Source of the DNA: a bacterium
GTDB taxonomy: Bacteria; Spirochaetota; Spirochaetia; JABEVK01
Direction of reading: 5' to 3'
Length of the DNA stretch: 43,059 nucleotides
Assembly (NCBI GenBank): GCA_021782055.1
Contig: JAJXVP010000006.1
Span: 1-43,059, forward strand
Shown: positions 24,227 to 31,859 of the stretch, piece after piece
How positions within the stretch are numbered: the stretch's first letter is position 1
How the letters are laid out: every line of letters starts with the position of its first letter
Made by a program: the position numbers and the translations under genes
Notes under the pieces: generated by a model
Databases searched by the model: none
What the model saw: the letters and a program-made list of their open reading frames with translations, nothing else
Told to the model about the DNA's origin: nothing

Positions 24227-26704
24227 ATGCTCACTTTGTTTTCGGGCGCCAACACCCTTGCCTTAGGCGGCGAAGCCAGCCTTAAGGTACCAGCGTTGAC
24301 CCCCGAAGTCTCCATGGGTTTAGCCCTCGGGTTAGCGGTGTGCGTTTTGGGAATCTTGTTTGGTTTGTGGGTGTTCCTAACGGAGCGCCGTCAGCCTGTC
24401 TTTCGGTCGCTGAAAGAAATTGGCTCCCTGATCTTTGCCACCTGCAAGACCTATTTGATTCAACAAGGCCGTTTTTTGGTCCTGCTGGAAGTCTTTATTG
24501 CCGTCTGTATCGGATTTTACTTTGGCTTTTTACGAGCCATGCCAATTTCTAGCGTCCTCATCATTCTCGGCTTTTCGCTCATTGGCATCTTGGGGAGCTA
24601 TTTAGTCGCCTGGTTCGGCATCCGCATGAACACCCTGGCTAATGCCCGAACAGCCTTTGCTAGTCTGGAACGAAAACCACTGAAAGTGCTGGGCATCCCC
24701 CTTCGATCAGGCATGAGCATCGGCGTTCTTTTGGTTAGCGTCGAGCTCATCCTCATGCTGTCGATCTTGCTCTTTGTTCCTGGCGATTTGGCAGGCTACT
24801 GCTTTATCGGTTTTGCCATCGGCGAATCGCTGGGAGCGGCGGCTTTACGCGTTGCCGGCGGGATTTTTACCAAAATTGCCGATATCGGCAGTGACCTCAT
24901 GAAGATTGTCTTCGGCATCAAAGAAGATGACCCCAGGAATCCCGGAGTAATTGCCGATTGCACAGGCGACAACGCCGGCGATAGCGTAGGCCCCACCGCC
25001 GACGGCTTTGAGACCTACGGGGTTACGGGAGTCGCCCTTATCAGCTTCATCTTATTGGGAGTTCTACCCCACTCGCAGTTAGCCTCATCGTTCACGGCGC
25101 TGGGTCTTACCCGCGAAGGGCTTCAGCTTCACCTGTTGGTGTGGATTTTTACGATGCGTATCCTGATGCTTTTGACCTCGCTACTCGCCTATTTTGTCAA
25201 CAACGGCGTCTCGCAACTGCTGTTTGGGCGCAAGGCTGAATTCAATACCGAACGGCCCTTGACCAACCTCATTTGGATTTCAGCAGTGTTTTCGTTGACT
25301 GTCACCTTCGTCGTCAGCTACCTGCAACTGGGCTTTTTGGGCTCTGGCCTTTGGTGGATGCTTGCGGCGATCATCAGCTGTGGAACCTTAGGGGCGGCGT
25401 TGATCCCCGAATTCACCAAGATTTTCACCAGTCCCAACGCCCATCATGTCAAGGAAATTGTCACCGCCTCCCGCGAGGGCGGTGCCAGCCTCAACATTTT
25501 ATCGGGTTTGGTCAGCGGTAACTTTTCGGCCTTTTGGATAGGCCTGTTGATTACCGCCTTAATGGCGACGGCGTACTTTGTGAGTCCCGGCTTAAGCGGA
25601 ATCTTGAGCTACCCCGCCGTTTTTGCCTTTGGTCTGGTTGCGTTTGGCTTTTTGGGCATGGGCCCTGTGACCATAGCAGTCGACAGCTACGGTCCTGTCA
25701 CAGACAATGCGCAGTCTGTATATGAGCTTTCCCTCATAGAAGAAGACCCCCTTGCCCCTGCCGAAATTGAAAAAGAATTCGGCTTTCGTCCCGATTTTGC
25801 TAATGCAAAGCATCTCCTTGAAGTCAACGATGGTGCGGGCAATACCTTCAAGGCCACGGCGAAACCAGTTTTAATTGCTACCGCCGTCGTTGGGGCCACC
25901 ACCATGATTTTTAGCTTGATCCTTGTCATCAAACAAACCTTGGGAGTTGACCCCGAAGTGGTTCTCAATATTCTGAACCCCTTTACGGTCTTCGGCTTTC
26001 TGGCCGGGGGAGCTGTCATCTACTGGTTTACCGGGGCCAGCACCCAAGCCGTCATCACCGGGTCATACAGCGCGGTGGCCTTTATCAAGCGGCATATTAA
26101 ATTAGACCCGGCCGCCGAGAAAAAGGCCTCGACGGAAAACTCAAAAGCTGTGGTTAGAATTTGCACCCAGTACGCACAAAAGGGTATGTTCAACATCTTT
26201 TTAGGAGTGTTCTTTTTTGCGTTAGCTTTTGCCTTTTTGGCCTCACCGGCGGCGGGACCTCAGGCCGTGTCGTTTTTCGTAAGCTATTTGATCGGCATTT
26301 CGATTTTTGGGCTTTTTCAGGCAATCTTCATGGCAAATGCAGGCGGTGCATGGGATAACGCCAAGAAAATTGTCGAAGTCGATTTGAACCTGAAAAACAC
26401 TCCTCTTCATGCTGCCACAGTGATCGGCGACACCGTCGGCGACCCCTTTAAAGATACCAGCTCCGTGGCAATGAACCCAATCATTAAGTTCACCACGCTA
26501 TTTGGGCTTTTGGCGATGGAAATCGCACTATCTCCCACGTTTTTGAAAGTGGCACCTTGGGTAGGTGCTGTGTTCTTGGCGTTGGCGTTGGTTTTTGTTT
26601 TGCGGTCCTTCTATGGGATGCGGCTCCCGACACTCAGTGAGATTGATACGAATATTCACGGTATTAACCCGATGGATGAGAACAACTCGGCCTGTGTCGA
26701 TTAA
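24227..26704 (+). CDS. hppA: Membrane-bound proton-translocating pyrophosphatase
   Basis: An 825-residue integral membrane enzyme with about 16 hydrophobic segments that pumps H+ (or Na+) using pyrophosphate. The catalytic loop is clear: IADIGSDLMKIVFGIKEDDP followed by NPGVIADCTGDNAGDSVGPT and DGFETYG; a second acidic loop reads GDTVGDPFKDTSSVAMNP. At the position that separates the classes, the sequence is GAGNTFKATAK: lysine here is typical of K+-independent H+-pumping enzymes, whereas K+-dependent ones have alanine. It is longer than the common 670-760 residues. The ATG at 24227 has a perfect GGAGG site; an in-frame ORF extending 33 codons upstream lacks one. It recovers energy from PPi released in biosynthesis. 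Confidence 0.93.
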   Translation: MLTLFSGANTLALGGEASLKVPALTPEVSMGLALGLAVCVLGILFGLWVFLTERRQPVFRSLKEIGSLIFATCKTYLIQQGRFLVLLEVFIAVCIGFYFGFLRAMPISSVLIILGFSLIGILGSYLVAWFGIRMNTLANARTAFASLERKPLKVLGIPLRSGMSIGVLLVSVELILMLSILLFVPGDLAGYCFIGFAIGESLGAAALRVAGGIFTKIADIGSDLMKIVFGIKEDDPRNPGVIADCTGDNAGDSVGPTADGFETYGVTGVALISFILLGVLPHSQLASSFTALGLTREGLQLHLLVWIFTMRILMLLTSLLAYFVNNGVSQLLFGRKAEFNTERPLTNLIWISAVFSLTVTFVVSYLQLGFLGSGLWWMLAAIISCGTLGAALIPEFTKIFTSPNAHHVKEIVTASREGGASLNILSGLVSGNFSAFWIGLLITALMATAYFVSPGLSGILSYPAVFAFGLVAFGFLGMGPVTIAVDSYGPVTDNAQSVYELSLIEEDPLAPAEIEKEFGFRPDFANAKHLLEVNDGAGNTFKATAKPVLIATAVVGATTMIFSLILVIKQTLGVDPEVVLNILNPFTVFGFLAGGAVIYWFTGASTQAVITGSYSAVAFIKRHIKLDPAAEKKASTENSKAVVRICTQYAQKGMFNIFLGVFFFALAFAFLASPAAGPQAVSFFVSYLIGISIFGLFQAIFMANAGGAWDNAKKIVEVDLNLKNTPLHAATVIGDTVGDPFKDTSSVAMNPIIKFTTLFGLLAMEIALSPTFLKVAPWVGAVFLALALVFVLRSFYGMRLPTLSEIDTNIHGINPMDENNSACVD

Positions 26705-26729
26705 TTGCCCGGAACGAGAACTTGACCTA

Positions 26730-26757
26730 GCCCAAAGGGAAAGGAAATACTTTGGGC
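26730..26757 (+). promoter_or_regulatory. Perfect 8-bp inverted repeat with the ribosome binding site in its loop
   Basis: GCCCAAAG (26730-26737) is the exact reverse complement of CTTTGGGC (26750-26757). The 12-base loop is purine-rich (GGAAAGGAAATA) and holds the Shine-Dalgarno site. The 3' arm abuts the ATG at 26758. It could be a translational control element or a protein operator. It does not look like a terminator for the upstream pyrophosphatase gene, because no T-tract follows. Confidence 0.5.
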
Positions 26758-27825
26758 ATGGTTAAAGTGTTTGCAGTGTTCATTGCACTTTTGTGCTTCG
26801 GCGGAGGTGGGCTGTCTGCCGCCTCCGAAACGGCCAAGCCGGTACAGGTGGTTCTCGTGCCCTATCAGGGGCCGGTTTACAACATTTTTTTTCATCCGCT
26901 GATTTACGACGCTCGCCAAGCCTTTGAACCCTCTCCAAAAAAAGTATTTATGGATGAATGGTTCATTACGGTCGACGAGTTTAAAAAAACCCTACATTCC
27001 CTTTATCAACGCGGCTACATCTTGGTGCGACCCCGTCAATTTTATCAGCAAGACGCCCATGGTCACTGGTTCCAAAAACGGGTCGACCTGCCCCGCGGAA
27101 AAAAGCCTCTTATCCTTTCAGAGGATGACGTCAATTATTACCCGACCATGCGGAGTCACGGAGTAATCTCGCGCCTTTGGGTTGACCCCCAGGGTCGCCT
27201 GGCCGGCGTGCTGGACGAACCAGATGGCACATCCCGAGTTGTCTATCATGCCGAGGTGCCCCAAATTCTCGAAGACTTTATTCACACCCACCCCGATTTT
27301 TCGTTTGAAGGCGCCCGGGGCATGATCAATGAAACCGGCTATTATGGGGCCTTTGGTTACCCCGACGTGGGGAAAAAGGCTTTTGACCATGACGCAAATG
27401 TCTATGAGGCGAAACGAGTTGCGGCCAAGCTCAAGCAAATGGGTTGGGAGTTCGCCTCCCATTCCTACGATCATGAATTTTTGTGGCAGGAACCCGACGG
27501 CCCCTTTGAAAAAGCCGAACGAAAGTGGATGGCCGAAATCGGCCCCATTGTCGGCCCTACCCCCTACTACGTCTTCCCGTTCGGCGACCAATGGTTTAAG
27601 GACAAAAAGCGAATGGATTTCTTAAACAGTCTGGGCTTTAAATACTATTTTTCGGTCGACAACCATGCCTCGGTCCTGCACACTGACGGGGATATTGTGT
27701 TGGGACGCGTTGCGGTCGATGGTCGCTCACTTAGGCTGAAGGCGCATTCCCTCAAGATTTTTTTGAATGCCGGTGCCGTCCTGGACCCGCAACGCAGTCG
27801 CGGTATCCATTACCGCTGGAACTGA
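26758..27825 (+). CDS. Exported polysaccharide deacetylase-like protein
   Basis: A 355-residue secreted protein with an N-terminal signal sequence (hydrophobic residues about 4-20, then LSAASETA). The NodB-like metal motifs are present: LILSEDDVNYYP with the Asp-Asp pair, and FASHSYDHEF with the His-x3-His pair; FPFGD resembles the later barrel motif. Such enzymes remove acetyl groups from peptidoglycan or other amino-sugar polymers. A segment of about 110 residues between the two motifs is larger than in PdaA-type enzymes. I chose the ATG at 26758; a TTG at 26752 is possible and closer to the purine-rich site. It may form an operon with the metal transporter downstream, but 142 bases and a hairpin separate them. 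Confidence 0.78.
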   Translation: MVKVFAVFIALLCFGGGGLSAASETAKPVQVVLVPYQGPVYNIFFHPLIYDARQAFEPSPKKVFMDEWFITVDEFKKTLHSLYQRGYILVRPRQFYQQDAHGHWFQKRVDLPRGKKPLILSEDDVNYYPTMRSHGVISRLWVDPQGRLAGVLDEPDGTSRVVYHAEVPQILEDFIHTHPDFSFEGARGMINETGYYGAFGYPDVGKKAFDHDANVYEAKRVAAKLKQMGWEFASHSYDHEFLWQEPDGPFEKAERKWMAEIGPIVGPTPYYVFPFGDQWFKDKKRMDFLNSLGFKYYFSVDNHASVLHTDGDIVLGRVAVDGRSLRLKAHSLKIFLNAGAVLDPQRSRGIHYRWN

Positions 27826-27933
27826 GGGAACAGATGCCAGAAGAAGCTCCGGAAGGTCGCTTCACCAAAAACTCCTTGTTGATACAAAGTCTCATTTCCC
27901 ATTGACGAAAGGCGTTGCCCAGACTATCTTCAG

Positions 27934-27956
27934 AAAAAAGCCCACTGAGCTTTTTT
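27934..27956 (+). terminator. Terminator-like hairpin between the deacetylase and the metal transporter
   Basis: AAAAAAGC (27934-27941) pairs with GCTTTTTT (27949-27956) around a 7-base loop. The 3' arm itself provides a T-run and the 5' arm an A-run, so it could act in both directions. The stem is AT-rich and weak. It ends one base before the GGGAG ribosome binding site of the ATPase gene, so it may instead control translation. Confidence 0.35.
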
Positions 27957-27967
27957 GGGAGAGCTGT

Positions 27968-28747
27968 TTGGAACAAACACCACCACCCCCGCTTCTTGAA
28001 TTTCGCAACGCCGGTATACAACTAGGCGGGCAGGTGATTCAGAAAGGAATCACCTTTTCGCTCTACCCCGGGCAGTTTGTCGCTGTACTCGGACCCAACG
28101 GAGCCGGAAAAAGCACTCTGTTGAAACTCGTTCTAGGGTTGTTTAAACCTACGTCGGGTCAAATAAGACTTTTTGGCGAAGCCCCTCGAACGGGCAACAG
28201 GCGAATCGGCTATACCCCGCAATTTTCGAGCTTGGAAGCGTCGTTGACCCTACGAGCCCGAGATATTGTCGGATTGGGCCTCGACGGTCACCGCTGGGGT
28301 ATGGCACTTCCTAGCAAAGCCCGGACGGCCAAAATTACTAAAGCCTTAGAAGAAGTCGACGGTCTGCACTTGGCTGAGGCGTCCTTTAGTGAGCTATCTG
28401 GCGGCGAACGCCAGCGCCTGCTGATCGCTCAGGCACTTTTAAGCGATCCTGAGCTTTTGCTGTTAGATGAACCTTTGGCTAGTTTGGACCTGTCGCACGC
28501 CCAAGAGATGGTCGCCTTGGTAGACCGCATACGTCGTACCCGAGGGACAGCGGTTCTGTTTGTCACGCACGATGTGAACCCCGTTTTGCCCTGTCTGGAT
28601 AAGGTCCTATACTTGGCCGGGGGACAAAGCACCTTGGGAACAGTCGAAGACGTCATAACCACCGACAACTTAAGCCATCTTTACGGCTCACGAGTCGAAG
28701 TCCTTCAATCCGAAGGACGTCTTTTTGTTTTGGGTGTCGATACCTAA
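27968..28747 (+). CDS. Metal ABC transporter ATPase (ZnuC/TroB-like)
   Basis: A 259-residue ABC ATPase. Walker A is GPNGAGKST, the Q-loop lies in IGYTPQFSSL, the signature is LSGGERQRL, Walker B is LLLLDEP and the H-loop is FVTHD. The general sequence is that of the zinc/manganese importer group. I place the start at a TTG at 27968: a GGGAG site is five or six bases upstream and the normal N-terminus (LLEFRNAGIQLGG) follows. The longer open frame begins inside the deacetylase gene and adds 67 residues unlike the family. It powers import by the two permeases and the lipoprotein encoded next. Confidence 0.85.
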   Translation: MEQTPPPPLLEFRNAGIQLGGQVIQKGITFSLYPGQFVAVLGPNGAGKSTLLKLVLGLFKPTSGQIRLFGEAPRTGNRRIGYTPQFSSLEASLTLRARDIVGLGLDGHRWGMALPSKARTAKITKALEEVDGLHLAEASFSELSGGERQRLLIAQALLSDPELLLLDEPLASLDLSHAQEMVALVDRIRRTRGTAVLFVTHDVNPVLPCLDKVLYLAGGQSTLGTVEDVITTDNLSHLYGSRVEVLQSEGRLFVLGVDT

Positions 28748-28759
28748 GGGTTACTTAAG

Positions 28760-29569
28760 ATGACCATCTTTCACTTCGAATTCATGCGTAATGCCTTTTT
28801 GGCCGCCACCCTGGTGGCCGCCCTGGGTGGTGTTACAGGCTTCTTTTTGATCCAGCGGGGAATGACCTTTGCCGGTCACGCCCTACCCGGAATTGGTTTT
28901 GCCGGCGCTGCCGGGGCTGTTTGGCTAGGGTTTTCACCGTTAGCCGGCCTGGTAGTCTTTACTTTAGCGGGTGCCGGGGGAATCGCCAAGTTGAAAGGGG
29001 ACCCTCGCGAACGCGATTTACACATTGGCATGATCTTGGTCACGGCGTTGGCCCTAGGCCTCTTATTTTTGTCGTTGTACCCCGGGTTTGCCGAACCCGC
29101 CTATGCCATTCTTTTTGGTTCATTGCTAGGCATCAGTAAAGGCGAAACCCAGGTCATGGCCGTCGGTTGTCTGTTCCTCGGTCTCTTTTTTGTTTTCGCA
29201 TTCCGCCCCCTGTTATTTGCGTCGTTTGACCCCCAGGCGGCCAGCGCTCGCGGAGTACCTACGCGCACCTTGGGGGCCGCCTTTTTAGTCGTGACGGCCC
29301 TTGTTGTCGCTTTGTGCGCCCCGATTACGGGAACACTCCTGGTATTTACCCTTTTGGTGGCACCCGCAGCCATCGCGACCCGGTTGACCGCCAGCCCCCT
29401 CAAGGCGGTGCTTTTGAGCGTGCTAATCGCCGAAGGCCTGGTATGGGCGGCCCTCACTCTGGCGTATTTTTGGAACAGTGTGCCTGGTTTCTTTGTGGCG
29501 GCTCTGGCATTTTTTGTCTACCTTACCGTGCGGCTCGTCGAAGCCTATGGACACAGGAGGGTCAAATGA
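28760..29569 (+). CDS. Metal ABC transporter permease 1 (ABC-3 family)
   Basis: A 269-residue membrane protein with about eight hydrophobic segments. Family landmarks are FLIQRGMTFAGHALPGIGFAG near the N-terminus, LFGSLLGIS in the middle, and the RPLLFASFDPQAASARGVP coupling region. It lies 12 bases after the ATPase, and its stop overlaps the ATG of a second permease (ATGA). Two different permeases in one transporter are a feature of Treponema Tro and chlamydial Ytg systems, while ZnuB and MntB transporters have only one. Confidence 0.9.
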   Translation: MTIFHFEFMRNAFLAATLVAALGGVTGFFLIQRGMTFAGHALPGIGFAGAAGAVWLGFSPLAGLVVFTLAGAGGIAKLKGDPRERDLHIGMILVTALALGLLFLSLYPGFAEPAYAILFGSLLGISKGETQVMAVGCLFLGLFFVFAFRPLLFASFDPQAASARGVPTRTLGAAFLVVTALVVALCAPITGTLLVFTLLVAPAAIATRLTASPLKAVLLSVLIAEGLVWAALTLAYFWNSVPGFFVAALAFFVYLTVRLVEAYGHRRVK

Positions 29570-30435
29570 CCAGCTTTTGGACCTCTGCACTTTTTTGGAA
29601 CGCCGTGGCTGGTGCAACGGCAGCAGCCCTCGCTGCAGGAGCCGCAGGATTCTTTCTTTCGCTACGCGCACTCGCCTTTACCGGCGAGGCCCTGACAGAC
29701 ATCGGGTTCGCAGGAGCATCGGGGGCCGCATTAGCGGGTTTAAACCCCTTGGCCGGTATGGCCGGATTTTCGCTTTTGGCGGTGTTGGGTCTCGGATCGC
29801 TCAACGACCGCCTGAAAGGACGAGATATTGAAACAGGCATGGTACTGTCCTTCGCGTTGGGGCTAGGGGTGCTTTTTTTAAACCTTTCGACACAATCGGG
29901 AGCCTCACATGCCAGTTGGGGCCTGGGCCTACTCTTCGGTTCTTTGGCCAGCATCACCACCCCCAGTGTGATTTTGGCTGGAGTCTTCTGCGTTGTCGCA
30001 CTGACGGTGTTGGCCACTCTATTCAGGCCACTCCTTTTCGCCTCGCTGGACCCTATTTTAGCCCAAAGTCGGGGCGTTCCTGTCAAAGCCTTAGCGCTGG
30101 GCTTTTTGTTAATTTTGGCCCTTGCCGCTTCGGTCACCCTAATGGTCGTTGGAGCCCTGCTAACCTCAGCGCTCCTGATTGCCCCGGCCACAGCCGCCTT
30201 GAACTTTTTCAGACGTCCCTACCAAGCCCTGGCGGCCAGCCTGCTGTTTGCCGTGGGGATTGCTTGGATTGGCCTAGCCGCAGCCTTTTTTATTCCCGTG
30301 GGACATATTCCCGCCAGCTTTTTTATGGCGATTTTGTCAGCGGGTTTGTACTTTGCCTCTTTACCGGCGCGAAGCCAGCGCCGACGGGACACCGTTCGGT
30401 GCCAGCACAGCCGTGAAGTCACCCCTCAGGAATAA
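29566..30435 (+). CDS. Metal ABC transporter permease 2 (ABC-3 family)
   Basis: A 289-residue paralogue of the preceding permease: FLSLRALAFTGEALTDIGFAG and RPLLFASLDPILAQSRGVP match the same positions. About eight hydrophobic segments. The ATG at 29566 overlaps the previous stop; the longer open frame starting at 29314 lies within the first permease and is rejected. The cytoplasmic C-terminal tail is basic and polar (SQRRRDTVRCQHSREV). It probably forms a heterodimeric pore with permease 1. Confidence 0.88.
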   Translation: MTSFWTSALFWNAVAGATAAALAAGAAGFFLSLRALAFTGEALTDIGFAGASGAALAGLNPLAGMAGFSLLAVLGLGSLNDRLKGRDIETGMVLSFALGLGVLFLNLSTQSGASHASWGLGLLFGSLASITTPSVILAGVFCVVALTVLATLFRPLLFASLDPILAQSRGVPVKALALGFLLILALAASVTLMVVGALLTSALLIAPATAALNFFRRPYQALAASLLFAVGIAWIGLAAAFFIPVGHIPASFFMAILSAGLYFASLPARSQRRRDTVRCQHSREVTPQE

Positions 30436-30452
30436 AGGAGATTACTCAAATC

Positions 30453-31379
30453 ATGAAAAACCCTGTTTTGCGCCTAGTCCTCAGCTCAATCGTTGTAAGC
30501 TTATCTTTCGCCGTTTTAACGTCGTGCGCCCCACAACACCCGGATTCGAGGACAAAACTGCTGGTCGTTGCAGCAGAAAACTTTTGGGGCGACCTTGCGA
30601 CGCAAGTCGGCGGCGACCAGGTCCATGTAGTCAGCTTGATGAACAACCCGAACCTTGACCCCCACGAGTACGAGGCCAACATCGCCGATGCCAAAGACGT
30701 GGCCGAAGCACACCTCGTGATCAAGAATGGCGGAGGGTATGACACCTGGATGAACAAGCTACTGGCCGCATCCCCTTCTTCGAAGCGAGTCGTGCTGACG
30801 GCTTGGGATCTTGCGCCCGAGAAACTCCCCGAGAACGAGCATATTTGGTATGGCGTCACCAACGACATAGCGCTGACGCGGGCTTTGGCGGCCGCACTAA
30901 CTCAGCTTGACCCAACTCACGCGGCGTACTTTTCTGCAAATGCGGCTAAACTGCTTACGCAATGGCAAAACCTGCGCCAACAGATGGCACAGCTCAAACT
31001 TAAGTTGAACCACACCCCGATTGGGCTGACTGAAACGATTTTTTTGTATCAGACAGGGGACCTCGGCCTCAACGTATTGACACCCTTCGCGTTTATGAAG
31101 GCGGTGGCCGAAGGCACCGACCCTTCGCTCCAAGATACTTATAAGGTAGAACAGCAAATTCGGTCGCATGCCATCAAAGTTCTAGTGATCAACGAGCAAA
31201 CCCTGAGCCCCCTGGTCGATAAGCTTCAAAAACTCGCGGCCTCGGCGGGTATACCAGTAGTCCCCATCACCGAGACCATGAGTCAAGGGCCTATGCCAGA
31301 GTGGTTGGGGGGTCAGCTGAACCGCTTGGCAACGGCTCTGGGCCACCAGGCGGTGCCGGAACATCCTGTGACACCGTAG
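30453..31379 (+). CDS. Metal-binding lipoprotein of a cluster 9 (ZnuA/TroA) ABC transporter
   Basis: A 308-residue solute-binding lipoprotein with lipobox VLTS-C25. Candidate metal ligands are His71 (LDPHEYE), His130 (ENEHIW), Glu194 (LTETIFLY) and Glu274 (PITETMS). Zinc-specific ZnuA proteins have a third histidine at the Glu194 place; Mn/Fe binders such as PsaA use two His, one Glu and one Asp, so this set points to Mn or Fe. There is no His-rich loop, another zinc-binder trait. It has an AAAGGAG site and lies 17 bases after permease 2. Its last 89 bases overlap the convergent Fur-family gene. The metal is an inference. Confidence 0.85.
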   Translation: MKNPVLRLVLSSIVVSLSFAVLTSCAPQHPDSRTKLLVVAAENFWGDLATQVGGDQVHVVSLMNNPNLDPHEYEANIADAKDVAEAHLVIKNGGGYDTWMNKLLAASPSSKRVVLTAWDLAPEKLPENEHIWYGVTNDIALTRALAAALTQLDPTHAAYFSANAAKLLTQWQNLRQQMAQLKLKLNHTPIGLTETIFLYQTGDLGLNVLTPFAFMKAVAEGTDPSLQDTYKVEQQIRSHAIKVLVINEQTLSPLVDKLQKLAASAGIPVVPITETMSQGPMPEWLGGQLNRLATALGHQAVPEHPVTP

Positions 31380-31848
31380 GCTGAGAGCTAGGCTGACAAC
31401 TTTCGCACACACCATACAAGGTTAACGAGTGGGCTTGAACATGAAAGTGATTGTGACGGCTTACCTCTTCGAGCTGGTCTTGGGGTAAGCAAAAGCTAAA
31501 CTCGCGAATGGAGTGGCAGTTGAGGCAAGCCAGGTGGTGGTGATGTCCCAAGGCGTTGAGCACCTCTCCACAAACACGGTAAAGCTTGGTGCCGTCAAGA
31601 AAGTCTATCAGGTCGACGACTTGAACCTCGACTAGCCGCCTCACGGTACGAAAGACGGTGGCACGGCCCAGGGTGGGGTTGTCGCCGCGCAAAGACTGCC
31701 ACAGCTCATCGGCGGTAAAGCCCTGCCCACTAGCAGCAAGAAAGCCCAGCCGCTCGGCCATCAAGTGCCGGGGGCGGGTTCGTCGTTCCCCCAGCTGATC
31801 GAGAGCCGCCTCGATTTTCTGAACGTAAAAGCCCTGATCTTCGCCCAT
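31291..31848 (-). CDS. Fur-family metalloregulator
   Basis: A 185-residue Fur-superfamily repressor. The winged helix (about 10-85) has GFTADELWQSLRG and TLGRATVFRTVRRLVEVQVV. The dimerisation domain has HHHHLACLNCHSI and CESC, the two CxxC pairs for structural zinc. About 30 residues follow the last Cys, forming a Pro-rich tail (PAPPGGPEPLPSGSADPP) encoded opposite the metal-lipoprotein gene. The start at 31848 is chosen because the fold begins there and AAGG lies upstream; a 53-codon extension falls inside the OYE gene. It is 11 bases after the OYE gene. It most likely represses the convergent metal transporter; whether it senses Zn, Mn or Fe is open. Confidence 0.85.
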   Translation of the reverse strand: MGEDQGFYVQKIEAALDQLGERRTRPRHLMAERLGFLAASGQGFTADELWQSLRGDNPTLGRATVFRTVRRLVEVQVVDLIDFLDGTKLYRVCGEVLNALGHHHHLACLNCHSIREFSFCLPQDQLEEVSRHNHFHVQAHSLTLYGVCESCQPSSQPTVSQDVPAPPGGPEPLPSGSADPPTTLA

Positions 31849-31859
31849 ATTCTGCGGCC

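Noticed and set aside
27767..27967. 67-codon extension of the metal ATPase gene
   Set aside because: It overlaps the deacetylase 3' end and crosses a hairpin; the TTG at 27968 has a GGGAG site and the expected N-terminus.
29562..30191. 209-codon open frame antisense to permease 2
   Set aside because: It has a repetitive Ala/Lys/Arg/Pro composition that mirrors the GC-biased permease codons; no family resemblance.
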